A DNA stretch of 64,000 nucleotides, from NCBI RefSeq assembly GCF_900078685.2, contig NZ_LT546170.1, positions 665,663 through 729,662 on the forward strand. The letters are read 5' to 3'. The notes beneath the pieces were generated by a model that saw only the letters and a program-made list of their open reading frames with translations, searched no databases and was not told where the DNA came from. Position 1 is the first letter of the stretch. Each line of letters opens with the position of its first letter. Below, piece by piece: positions 16,086 through 24,703 of the stretch. A program made the position numbers and the translations under genes. This DNA is from Mycolicibacter icosiumassiliensis. Lineage in GTDB: Bacteria > Actinomycetota > Actinomycetes > Mycobacteriales > Mycobacteriaceae.

Positions 16086-17408
16086 TCAGCTGAGGGGGGT
16101 TGCGGCCTTCTTGGCGCCCTTGAGGTGCACGGCGTGCACGCCGGGCTTCCGGGACAGTTCGTCGAGCAGCTCGTCGAGCCCGGCCTGGTCGACGTTCCAG
16201 TGCTGGACCGCTTCGGGCTGGCTCTGCAGCTTGGCGATCACCGCGTCGAGTTTGACCGGAGTCTTCGCCTTGCCACCTTGGATCCGGATCCGTCCGCTGC
16301 TGCTGGCGGTGCGAGGGCTAGCACTGCCCAGGGCGCCGCCGGCCATACTGCCCAGCGCCGCCTGGTTGAGCAGGCCGCCGGCCATCCCCGCGGCGGGGGC
16401 GGCAGCCAGGCTTGCGGCAGGGACGCCGGTGGCCGCCAATCGGATCGCCGGGCTGGCAGACGCCCAGCTCGGCGGGACGGACAGGTTGCCCACCAGGTTC
16501 GCCTCCGACATGGTGGCCGACACCGACGAGGTCAGGCCGGCCATGCCTCCCATCCGCAGCCCGGCGCCGAGACCGCCGAGCGGCACGCCTTCGAAAATCC
16601 GGCCCACCGGAGTTCCGAACTTCAGAAAGTTCTGGATCGGGAAGTTCACCAGCAGTGAGGTGTCATTGAATTGCGTGGTCAGGCCGAGCGGAGCCTTGGC
16701 CGCGGCGAACAGCGCAGACGCGGTCGCACCCGCGGTGGGATTACCGGTCAGCGAAGCCAGCGTGTTGTTGATGAAGGTGTTGTAGTCCGTTGCCAAATTG
16801 GCGAAGAACTGCAAGATCGCGCTGCTACCCGAATTGGTTGCCGACGAACCCACGCTGGCTGCGGACGACGCCTCAGCGGACCCGGTCGTGGTCTGCGGCG
16901 GCTCACTGAACGCGTTGACCTTGGTGGCCGCCGTGGCCGACACCGCGTAGGTCTCCATCGCCGCGGCGTCTTGCGCCCACATCTCCATGTACTGAGCTTC
17001 GTTGGCCGCTATGGCTGCCAGATTCTGTCCGAGGAAGTTCGTGGCGTACAGCATCTGGTTCTGGGTGCGGTTGGCCGCCACGATTTCCGGCGGAACGGTT
17101 GCCGCGTGAGCGGTTTCGTAGGCGGTGGCGGCGGCTTGGGCCTGCGCGGCGGCCTGGGCCGCGGTAGCCGCGGTGGCCGACATCCAAGCGGTGTAGGGCT
17201 CGCCGGCGGCCGTCATCGCGGCGGCGGACGGGCCGGTCCACGATTCACCGGTGAGCGACGCGAGCACGGCGTTGTATTCGGATGCTGCGGTGCTCAATTC
17301 GCTGGCGAGTCGCCCCCAGGACGTGGCGGCTGCGACCAACGATGCGGAGCCGGCGCCGGCGTACATGTTGCCCGAGTTGATCTCCGGCGGTAGCAGAGAG
17401 AAGTACAT
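16086..17408 (-). CDS. PPE-SVP family protein with charged C-terminal extension
   Basis: The 440-residue protein starts MYFSLLPPEINSGNMYAGAG, followed by the PPE helical domain with WTGPSA and GQNLAAIAANEAQY. The SVP motif is present (LSVPPSWASASP, near residue 315). After the usual Gly/Ala-rich region, the last 70 residues are charged and predicted helical (KLDAVIAKLQSQPEAVQHW, LDELLDELSRKPGVHAVHL), which is not typical of SVP proteins. No PE gene is adjacent; a second PPE gene lies 68 bp upstream on the same strand. Export through a type VII system is expected. Confidence 0.9.
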   Translation of the reverse strand: MYFSLLPPEINSGNMYAGAGSASLVAAATSWGRLASELSTAASEYNAVLASLTGESWTGPSAAAMTAAGEPYTAWMSATAATAAQAAAQAQAAATAYETAHAATVPPEIVAANRTQNQMLYATNFLGQNLAAIAANEAQYMEMWAQDAAAMETYAVSATAATKVNAFSEPPQTTTGSAEASSAASVGSSATNSGSSAILQFFANLATDYNTFINNTLASLTGNPTAGATASALFAAAKAPLGLTTQFNDTSLLVNFPIQNFLKFGTPVGRIFEGVPLGGLGAGLRMGGMAGLTSSVSATMSEANLVGNLSVPPSWASASPAIRLAATGVPAASLAAAPAAGMAGGLLNQAALGSMAGGALGSASPRTASSSGRIRIQGGKAKTPVKLDAVIAKLQSQPEAVQHWNVDQAGLDELLDELSRKPGVHAVHLKGAKKAATPLS

Positions 17409-17476
17409 TTCGACACCCTTATCTGGTCGAGTGCGACTGAGTCAGCTGGGGGAGGCCATGTTTCGTCATCGCGGGG

Positions 17477-18751
17477 TCACTCGTCCAGTGCCGGGATCAC
17501 GATGATGGTGGCGGCCGCGGGATCGGCCTCACCGGGCGGAATCGGACCGAAGGCATCGGCGCCGCCGCTGTTGCGCAGGGAACGGGTTGCCGCACCAACG
17601 GTTTGGGTTGCGGTGGTGCCCATTCCGCGGCCCAGCAGGCTGGACAGCGCCATCTCGCCGAACATGGCGTCCTGACCGGCGACCGCGGCCATCGGAGCGG
17701 CTTCCAGCGTCGCCGGCAAGGACGAGGCCATGCTGACCAACTTGGTCGCCGGTGCCGCGACTGCCCAGGACGCCGGAACCGACAACTTCCCAACCGCCGC
17801 TGCGTTGCCTAGCGCGCCGGTGGCGCTGCTCAGGGTTGCCGCCGGTAGTGCTGCTGTTTGCGCCAACGGAGCAAGCGGCAGGAGCGCTCCGGTGATGGCT
17901 TTCGGACCGGCCAGGAAAGACTGCGCAGCCATCGCGTTCATGATCCACGAGTACATCTGCCCGAACGACAGGAACAGACCGCCGGGAAGGGATGACCAGC
18001 CGAACAGTGGGCTGTACGCCCCCGTCAGCGTGGACCAGATCGTGTTCCAGTTCGTCAGGTTCGTGGAGACCGCCGTAGGCACCGTCGCCGCGGCTGGGTT
18101 CGACACGAGCGACTGCAGTGCCTGGGGCATCGCATTGAGCAGCTGGGAAACCTGCTGCGCAATATTCGATGACGCCGAGTTCGCGGTTGCTTCTGCCGAT
18201 GCGGCCATCTGATTGGCCGCACCGGTCGGGTTGGTGGTCTCCGGAGGCTGGCTGAACGGGCTGAGCTGGGTTGCTGCCGCGGCCGATCCGGCGTAGCCGT
18301 ACATCGCGCCGGCGTCCTGCGCCCACATCTCCGCGTAGTGAATCTCGGTGGCCGCGATCGCCGGCGTGTTCTGCCCCAGGAAGTTCGTCGCGATCAGGGT
18401 TGCCAGCTGCGTCCGGTTCGCCGCGACCACCGGCGGTGGCACCGTGGCGGCGAAGGCCGCCTCGTAGGCCGCTGCCGCGGCGCGGGCCTGGTTGGCAGAG
18501 AGCTCGGCCTGGGTGGCGGTCGTGCTCATCCACGTCACGTACGGCTCGGCCGCTGCCGCCATCGACGTGGACGACGGGCCGGACCATTCCCCCGTGAGGC
18601 TGGTAACCACGGACTCGTAGGACGAAGCCGCAGAACCCAATTCCGCGGCGAGCGCGTCCCAAGCCGAAGCGGCCGCCAGCAAGGGGCCGGAGCCCGCACC
18701 CGCGTACATCCGGCCGGAATTGATCTCGGGCGGCAATGCAGCAAAATCCAT
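17477..18751 (-). CDS. PPE-SVP family protein
   Basis: The 424-residue protein has the PPE start MDFAALPPEINSGRMYAGAG, W-x-G-type turn (GEWSGPSS), the GQNTPAIAATEIHYAEMW block and an SVP motif variant (LSVPASWAVAAP) near residue 330. The C-terminal 60 residues are Gly/Ala-rich and end FGPIPPGEADPAAATI plus a short acidic tail. It precedes another PPE-SVP gene in the same direction and probably forms an operon with it. The upstream 470 bp is AT-rich and holds the promoter. Confidence 0.9.
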   Translation of the reverse strand: MDFAALPPEINSGRMYAGAGSGPLLAAASAWDALAAELGSAASSYESVVTSLTGEWSGPSSTSMAAAAEPYVTWMSTTATQAELSANQARAAAAAYEAAFAATVPPPVVAANRTQLATLIATNFLGQNTPAIAATEIHYAEMWAQDAGAMYGYAGSAAAATQLSPFSQPPETTNPTGAANQMAASAEATANSASSNIAQQVSQLLNAMPQALQSLVSNPAAATVPTAVSTNLTNWNTIWSTLTGAYSPLFGWSSLPGGLFLSFGQMYSWIMNAMAAQSFLAGPKAITGALLPLAPLAQTAALPAATLSSATGALGNAAAVGKLSVPASWAVAAPATKLVSMASSLPATLEAAPMAAVAGQDAMFGEMALSSLLGRGMGTTATQTVGAATRSLRNSGGADAFGPIPPGEADPAAATIIVIPALDE

Positions 18752-19223
18752 CTCGGGTGACTCCTTACGTCACGCGTCCTGAATATCGACGCTCGAAACT
18801 CGCCGTCGAATCCCGAACTCTAGACGGCCGTTGTCTATTCGGGGTTCCTGCGATGTAAATAGCGTGCGACATTTTTCGGTTGACAGTGGTACCAGTGGAG
18901 CTTCGAAAACTGTTGTGAGACAGCTGTCATCAAGCCATCCGAAGCGATTACTCGCTTACATCGAGCTTTTTAACGAACTTTATTCCGTTAATTCCAACAA
19001 GAAAATCGCAGCCGATTCGAGTTAACCGGCAGCGTCATCAGCCGGTTTGTCGAAGCCGGTCCACGCCTCTTCTTCGGGTGGAATAGTCTTCACAAGCGTC
19101 ATCTCATTCGGACTGAATAGTACGCAGTCTTCGCTGGAAACTAGCTGTATACGAACTGGGTCTTCACTGTAGGCGCGCTGCTGGCATCCTGTTAAACTTG
19201 CGGTGCCCGCGCTCGGCCAGAAG
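18752..19223. other. AT-rich intergenic region with an orphan open frame
   Basis: The sequence between the PPE gene and the hadAB-like gene is much poorer in GC than its surroundings, especially 18830-19030. On the minus strand, an open frame running down to a TAA at 19022-19024 encodes an acidic C-terminal-looking segment (VSSEDCVLFSPNEMTLVK and TIPPEEEAWTGFDKPADD). It has no visible start codon of its own and atypical codons. It may be the tail of a lost AT-rich gene. No other feature is supported. Confidence 0.25.
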
Positions 19224-20264
19224 TCAGCGGAAGCGGACGTTCATAGTCGCGAGGCCGAAGATCTTCCGGTTCTCGGACTTCGCGGCGACCAAGATGGTGC
19301 CGCTGCGGGTCGCCGGGTTCAGCGACTTGATCCGGCCGCTGAACTCGATGTCGGCGCCGTCCTTGGCCGACACGATCGCCGGAGCGGACAGTCGCACGGC
19401 GTAGCGGGTGACGGCGCCCGGATCGCCGGTCCACGAGGAGGCGAAGCCCGCGCCCAGGCCCATGGTGAGCATGCCGTGCGCAATCACATCGGGCAGGCCG
19501 GCTAGCTTGGCGAGGTCCTCGTCCCAGTGGATCGGGTTGGCGTCGCCGGCGACACCGGCGTAGTTCACCAGATCGCCGCGCGCCAGCCGGGTGTGGCGGA
19601 CGGGCAGTTCGTCGCCGACCTTGACGTCGTCGAAGGACGGGGTCGCCGGGGTACGGGTGAGGCCACCCTCGGAGATCCGGATCTCGCCGGCGGGTCGCAC
19701 GGTCTTTTCATAGCGGGCGGCCGATTCGCCGACGTCCAGAATGTTGACGTCGTGCATCATCGCGCGCTGCACCGCTGTCTTGACTTCCGGGCCGATGTCC
19801 TCGGCGGTGACACCGACCACGGTGGTGTGCAAGGTGTGCACCACTTCTCCCGCGGTGTCGGTGAAGGTGTTGGTGACGGTGATCAGGTCGCGGCCGGCGA
19901 TCCGGCGCACCGAGGTCAGCTCGACGTCGATGGTCAATTCGTCGCCGTCGACGATCGGACGGTGCTGCTCGAAGACCTCTTCGGTCTGCATGTAGGTGTC
20001 GTAGCCGACGACGACGGATTCGAACATGCGCCGGTTGCACGCCATACCCGGGGTCGAGGTGAACGTCAACGGCGCCACCAGACCCGAGTAGCCCATTTCC
20101 GCGGCGGCGGCGACGTCCCAGTGTGCGGGGTGATAGTCCTGCACGGCGCGCGCGTACTCGCGAACCTTCTCCCGGCCCACCAGGTAGGTGCCGTCCATCT
20201 GGTAGTAGTGGCCGACCCGGGATTCCAGTGCCGACGTCTCTGCTGCGGTCATGAGTTGACTCAA
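19224..20264 (-). CDS. Fused HadA/HadB-like (3R)-hydroxyacyl-ACP dehydratase
   Basis: The 346-residue protein joins two MaoC-like hot-dog folds. The N-terminal half (about 10-170) is HadA-like with DYHPAHWD and GLVAPLTF. The C-terminal half (about 205-346) is HadB-like and carries the hydratase-2 motif YAGVAGDANPIHWD with the Asp/His pair, then GMLTMGLGAGF. In FAS-II, HadA and HadB are separate chains, HadA binding the acyl chain and HadB providing the catalytic residues. Here both are in one chain. It may dehydrate 3-hydroxyacyl-ACP or -CoA in mycolate or related lipid metabolism. The gene stands alone downstream of cydC by 30 bp on the same strand. Confidence 0.85.
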   Translation of the reverse strand: MSQLMTAAETSALESRVGHYYQMDGTYLVGREKVREYARAVQDYHPAHWDVAAAAEMGYSGLVAPLTFTSTPGMACNRRMFESVVVGYDTYMQTEEVFEQHRPIVDGDELTIDVELTSVRRIAGRDLITVTNTFTDTAGEVVHTLHTTVVGVTAEDIGPEVKTAVQRAMMHDVNILDVGESAARYEKTVRPAGEIRISEGGLTRTPATPSFDDVKVGDELPVRHTRLARGDLVNYAGVAGDANPIHWDEDLAKLAGLPDVIAHGMLTMGLGAGFASSWTGDPGAVTRYAVRLSAPAIVSAKDGADIEFSGRIKSLNPATRSGTILVAAKSENRKIFGLATMNVRFR

Positions 20265-20294
20265 CCGTTCTATCGGCTGGTTTGCGGAAGCCGA

Positions 20295-21986
20295 CTAAAG
20301 CACCCTAGACGGGCGCTGCGGGCCGCGGCCCGCCCCTGCCCTGTTGTGCGGGACATGGAGCTGCCGGTAGCGGCCGCCCTCGGGCAGGTGGTGGGTGGCC
20401 ACCACCACGGTCCGGTCGGCACCGAACAGTCCGGGCACCGCCAACGCGGCCCGTAGGAGTTCGTCGGAGTCGGTCGCGTCGAGGTGCTCGGTGGGTTCGT
20501 CGAGCAGCACGATCCGGGCCGGCGAGAGCAGGGCCCGGGCCAGTAGCAGGCGGCGCCGCTGACCTGCCGACACCGCATCGGCACCGCCGACCAGCACGGT
20601 TGCCAGACCGGCGGGAAGGCCGGCCAGCCAATGTCCGAGTCCCACCCGGCTCAAGGTGCTGGTCAGTTCGTCGTCGCGGCAATCCCCCCGAGCCACCAGC
20701 AGATTGTCCCGGACCGTGGTCGCGAAGATGTGCGCGTCTTCGGCGAAGAAACTGACCGCCAATCGCCGATCGGCTTCGGAAAGGTCCTGCAGAGCGGTCC
20801 CGCCAACGGAAACGCGACCAGCCGGCGGTGTCAGCAGCCCGGCCAGGGTCATCAGCAAGGTGGTCTTGCCGGCCCCGCTGGGACCGGTGATCGCCAGCCG
20901 GTCTCCGGGCGCCAAATCAAGTCGCACCTGGACGCACTGATCGCCTCGATATCCGGAGCGCAGGTCGGCGTGCAGGGATGGCGTAGCGGCCGAATCCGCC
21001 AGTGAGATGCACGGCGCGTCCGCAGCCACGGGGTCCGCCGGTGCCAGGTCGACCAGCCGCCGCGCCGCGATCCGCGATCGGGTCAGCGCGACGGCAGCGC
21101 CGGGCAGGGCGGTGGTCGCTTCAAACGCGGACAGCGGCAGCAACATGAGCACTGCCAGGGTGGTGGGTGCTACGGCATCGGCGAGTCCGATCCCGGCCAC
21201 CACCGCGCCCAACACACTGGCCCCGATTGCGGCGGTGGGGAGCGCAGCGGCGATCGCGGCCGGCCTGGCTGCCTCGTCCAGGGCTGCCGCCCACGCCCGC
21301 TGCCGGTTTTCGGATTCACCGATGACGGCGGGCAGCAGGCCGGCGATCCGCAACTCGGGGGCGTAGTCGAGTGCTTCCATCGCCGCGACGTCACGCTCGG
21401 CGAGGTGCTCGCGGGCCGTGTGTTCCTGGGCCGCGGCGGACCGCGCGGCCAGCCACGGTGCGACCACACCGGCGACCAGCAGGCAGCTGGCCAGCACCGC
21501 GGCTGCCCCCGGCGAGATCGCCGCAAGCACGGCGGTGGCGACCACGCCCAGCACCGCGGCGACCGCGATCGGCAGCAGGGCACGTACCAGGACGTCGGCC
21601 AGCTCGTCGACATCGGCACCCACCCGTGCCACCAACTCACCACTGGGCAACCGCACCGCGGTCGCCACCGGCCCGCGGGCCAGCCGCCGGTAGAGCTGTC
21701 CGCGAGCGGTGCCTGCGGCCCGCAGCGCTGCGTCGTGGCTCACCAACCGTTCGCAGTAGTGCAGTACGCCGCGCGAGATCGCGAACGCCCGCACCGCCAC
21801 CACGGCGATCGACAGGTCCAGCACCGGCGGCATCTGCCAGGCCCGAGTGATCAGCCAGGCCGAGGTCGCTGCCAACGCGAGCGCGCTGCACAGCGACAGT
21901 GTCCCGAGCAGGCCGGCCAATAGCAGCTGGGGCAGGCGTGGCCGCAGCAGCCCGACGGCGTACCGGAGCGAATCAGACCGGCGCAT
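20295..21986 (-). CDS. cydC: Thiol reductant ABC exporter subunit CydC
   Basis: CydC pairs with CydD as a heterodimeric ABC exporter for glutathione/cysteine-type thiols, needed for assembly of cytochrome bd. The 563-residue protein has six N-terminal membrane segments (about 15-300), a Walker A GPSGAGKTT near 370, an ABC signature VSAGQRRRLLLARAL and a Walker B LLDEPTEHLD. The start overlaps the end of cydD by 14 bases, so translation is coupled. In mycobacteria, which lack glutathione, the exported thiol is uncertain. Confidence 0.93.
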   Translation of the reverse strand: MRRSDSLRYAVGLLRPRLPQLLLAGLLGTLSLCSALALAATSAWLITRAWQMPPVLDLSIAVVAVRAFAISRGVLHYCERLVSHDAALRAAGTARGQLYRRLARGPVATAVRLPSGELVARVGADVDELADVLVRALLPIAVAAVLGVVATAVLAAISPGAAAVLASCLLVAGVVAPWLAARSAAAQEHTAREHLAERDVAAMEALDYAPELRIAGLLPAVIGESENRQRAWAAALDEAARPAAIAAALPTAAIGASVLGAVVAGIGLADAVAPTTLAVLMLLPLSAFEATTALPGAAVALTRSRIAARRLVDLAPADPVAADAPCISLADSAATPSLHADLRSGYRGDQCVQVRLDLAPGDRLAITGPSGAGKTTLLMTLAGLLTPPAGRVSVGGTALQDLSEADRRLAVSFFAEDAHIFATTVRDNLLVARGDCRDDELTSTLSRVGLGHWLAGLPAGLATVLVGGADAVSAGQRRRLLLARALLSPARIVLLDEPTEHLDATDSDELLRAALAVPGLFGADRTVVVATHHLPEGGRYRQLHVPHNRAGAGRGPQRPSRVL

Positions 21987-23646
21987 GGTCTGCGGCTCTC
22001 TGGCTGTGCACGGTCACGAGCCGGTCGCCGATCGCCAGTACCGGCGCGCGATGGCCCACCACCACTACCGTCGCTCCGGCGTGAGCGCGTCGCACCAGTG
22101 CCGCCAGCACCCGCTGTTCGGTTGCCGCATCCAGGTGGGCCGTCGGCTCGTCGAGCAACAGCACCGGCGCGGTCGACCCCAGCGCGCGCGCCAACCCCAG
22201 CCGCTGCCGCTGCCCCAACGACAAGCCGACCCCGTCGCGACCCAACACGGTGTTCAGCCCGTCGGGCAGTTCCGCGATCACGTCGTCGAATCCGGCTGCA
22301 GCGCAAGCTTCTTCGGTATCGGTGAGATCGCCGAACAACGCGAGGTTGTCCGCTACCGTGCCCGGGATCAGCGCCGGGCGCTGCGGCAGCCAGCACAGTT
22401 GGGTCCACCACCTCGGCAGGTCGAGGGCAGCGATATCGATGCCGGCCACCGTGATGTGCCCAGAGCTGGGCTCGGTGAGGCCGGCGATGGCCGCCAGTGC
22501 GGTGCTCTTGCCGGCCCCGTTGGCTCCGGTTAGCACAGTGACTTGGCCGGGTTCGATCAGCGCCGTCAGGCCGGCCGGCGCGTCGCCGTCTCGGCCGGTC
22601 AGGCTCAGCGCTTCGAGGCGAATCTGCGCACCACGTGCGGACACCGTGCGGCTGCCGGCAGCCTGGCGAGGCGATTCGCCGATCAATGCGAAGGCCTTCT
22701 CCGCGGCGGCGCGCCCATCCTGGGCGGCGTGAAACTCCACCCCGATCCGGCGCAGGGGCCAATACACGTCGGGGACCAGCAGCAACACCGTCAGCCCGGC
22801 GGTCAGGCTCATCTCACCGAACACCAGTCGCAGGCCGATGCTGACGGCCACCACCGCCACGCTCAGCGTGGCCAGCAGCTCAAGCACCAGCGCCGACAAG
22901 AACGCGATTCGCAGGGTGGCCATCGTCGAGCGGCGCTGCGCGTCGGACAGTTCGGCGATGCGGCGCTGCGGCCCGTCGGCCCGCCCGAGGGCGCGCAGCG
23001 TCGGGATGCCGGCAATCAGATCCAGCAGTCGCGCCTGCAATGTCGTCATGGCCGCCAAGGCCGCCGCCGAGCGATCCGCGGTGGCCAAGCCGATCAACAC
23101 CATGAACACCGGGATCAGCGGCAGCGTGATCATGACGAGCACCGCCGCGCGTCGGTCGTAGAGCGCGATCACCAGGACGGTTGCCGGGGTCAGGATCGCC
23201 GCCAGCAACAGTGCGGGCAGGTAGGCGGTGAAGTAGGGGCGCAGGCCGTCCAATCCCCGGGTGACCACGGTTGCGGCGGCGTCTCGCTCGGCGGCCAGCC
23301 GGCGGGGGGAGCGCGCCGTGACCGCGGTCAGCACTTGTCCGCTCAGCTCGGCAATCACCGCGCTGGCGCCGCGCTGGCCCAGGCGTGCCTGCAGCCAATG
23401 CGCCAGGGTGCGCACCGCCCACAACAGTGCGAGTGCCGCCAGCAGCGGTGACCAGTGCGCGACGTTTCGTGTCGGCGGCTCGGTGATCACTCCAGACACG
23501 ATGTTGGCCAATACGATTGCGGACCCGATCGCGCAGGACGAGATCACCACTCCGCAGCACACCATGGCCAGCAGGAAGCGGCGCACCGCCGTCGATGCCT
23601 GCCAAAGCCGCGGGTCCAGCGGCGCCCGAGACGCCCGCGTGCTCAG
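21973..23646 (-). CDS. cydD: Thiol reductant ABC exporter subunit CydD
   Basis: The CydD half of the CydDC exporter has six membrane segments, Walker A (GANGAGKST), signature LSLGQRQRLGLARAL and Walker B (LLLDEPTAHLD). The frame is open far upstream into cydB, so the start must be chosen. No ATG or GTG lies between the cydB stop and the conserved N-terminus (TRASRAPLDPRLW). I use the CTG at 23646 that overlaps the cydB TGA; this is uncertain, and an in-frame GTG is about 20 codons further in. From the CTG the product has 557 residues, normal for the family. Confidence 0.88.
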   Translation of the reverse strand: MSTRASRAPLDPRLWQASTAVRRFLLAMVCCGVVISSCAIGSAIVLANIVSGVITEPPTRNVAHWSPLLAALALLWAVRTLAHWLQARLGQRGASAVIAELSGQVLTAVTARSPRRLAAERDAAATVVTRGLDGLRPYFTAYLPALLLAAILTPATVLVIALYDRRAAVLVMITLPLIPVFMVLIGLATADRSAAALAAMTTLQARLLDLIAGIPTLRALGRADGPQRRIAELSDAQRRSTMATLRIAFLSALVLELLATLSVAVVAVSIGLRLVFGEMSLTAGLTVLLLVPDVYWPLRRIGVEFHAAQDGRAAAEKAFALIGESPRQAAGSRTVSARGAQIRLEALSLTGRDGDAPAGLTALIEPGQVTVLTGANGAGKSTALAAIAGLTEPSSGHITVAGIDIAALDLPRWWTQLCWLPQRPALIPGTVADNLALFGDLTDTEEACAAAGFDDVIAELPDGLNTVLGRDGVGLSLGQRQRLGLARALGSTAPVLLLDEPTAHLDAATEQRVLAALVRRAHAGATVVVVGHRAPVLAIGDRLVTVHSQRAADHAPV

Positions 23647-24683
23647 GACGGCTGCCTCGCCAACCCGATGGACGGCGGAATCTGGTCCGCCGAGATGCGT
23701 TGCCGGAACACCCAGTACGTCCAGCCCTGGTACACCATCGCCAGCGGGGCGAAGATCACCGCGGCCCAGGTCATGATCTTCAACGTGTACGGGGTCGACG
23801 AGGCGTTGTAGATCGTCAGGCTCCACTGCGGATCCAAGGTGGAGGGCAGCAGGGCCGGATATAGGGCGCCGAACAATAAGATGACCACCGCTGCAACGAC
23901 GATCGCGGTGCACGCGAACGCCCAGCCGTCGGACACCCGCCGCCACACCAGCACCACCGCGGCCAGTTGGGCGACCACCGCGAGGCCCAGCACCAGCCAC
24001 GTCCACCCGGTGCCGTAGGCGAGTTGAGTCCACATCCCGAAGCCGCCGACCAGCGCGGTCACCGGTAGCGCCAACTGGGTCGCGAAGCGGTGCGCGTCGG
24101 CACGGATCGTCCCGGCGGTCTTCAACGCGGTGAAGACCGCCCCGTAGAAGAGGAACAGCCCGCCGGTGGCCAGCCCGCCCAGCAGTGTGTAGGCGTTGAT
24201 CACGTCGCTGAATGCCAGGTGGACATGGTGATCGGCGTCCACCGGCAGGCCCCGGACCAGGACCGCGAACGCCACTCCCCACAGAATCGCGGGCAGCCAG
24301 GAACCGGCGGCGATTCCGAGGTCCGCCCAGGCCCGCCACTTCGGGTCGTCGACCTTGCCGCGCCACTCGATGGCGACGGCCCGCACGATCATGCCGAACA
24401 GGATCGCCAACAGCGGTAGGTACAGCGTCTCGAACACCGTGGCATACCAGCCCGGGAACGCGGCGAACATCGCACCGCCGGCGGTGATCAACCAGACCTC
24501 GTTGCCGTCCCAGACCGGGCCGATGGTGTTCAGCGCGGCCCGTCGGTGCGCTTCGGGATCGCGGGAGCCCGCGCGGCCGAACGGCGCCATCAGCATCCCC
24601 ACCCCGAAGTCGAATCCCTCCAACACGAAGAATCCGAGAAACAGCACCGCGACCAGTACGAACCACACCTGATGTAGGTCCAT
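23643..24683 (-). CDS. cydB: Cytochrome bd ubiquinol/menaquinol oxidase subunit II (CydB)
   Basis: CydB is the second membrane subunit of the high-affinity terminal oxidase. The 346-residue protein starts MDLHQVWFVLVAVLFLGFFV, with the conserved GFDFGVGML, PVWDGNEVWLITAGGAMFAAFP region, and ends EGLARQPS. I chose the ATG at 24683 because a near-perfect AAGGAGGT lies before it; the open frame continues upstream but the extension is Arg-rich non-membrane sequence. cydA is 20 bp upstream and cydD overlaps the stop. Confidence 0.95.
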   Translation of the reverse strand: MDLHQVWFVLVAVLFLGFFVLEGFDFGVGMLMAPFGRAGSRDPEAHRRAALNTIGPVWDGNEVWLITAGGAMFAAFPGWYATVFETLYLPLLAILFGMIVRAVAIEWRGKVDDPKWRAWADLGIAAGSWLPAILWGVAFAVLVRGLPVDADHHVHLAFSDVINAYTLLGGLATGGLFLFYGAVFTALKTAGTIRADAHRFATQLALPVTALVGGFGMWTQLAYGTGWTWLVLGLAVVAQLAAVVLVWRRVSDGWAFACTAIVVAAVVILLFGALYPALLPSTLDPQWSLTIYNASSTPYTLKIMTWAAVIFAPLAMVYQGWTYWVFRQRISADQIPPSIGLARQPS

Positions 24684-24703
24684 CGCGATGACCTCCTTCT
24701 CCG

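Noticed and set aside
14830..16785. 651-codon plus-strand ORF opposite SbtA and PPE genes
   Set aside because: Runs antisense through two well-supported genes; product is Gln/Arg/Asp-rich and not protein-like.
18831..19025. 64-codon plus-strand ORF upstream of the PPE gene
   Set aside because: AT-rich, no ribosome binding site and no domain.
23647..24666. Upstream extension of the cydD frame through cydB
   Set aside because: Overlaps cydB fully and encodes Arg/Gly-rich shadow; the CydD family starts at the TRASRAPLDPRLW region.
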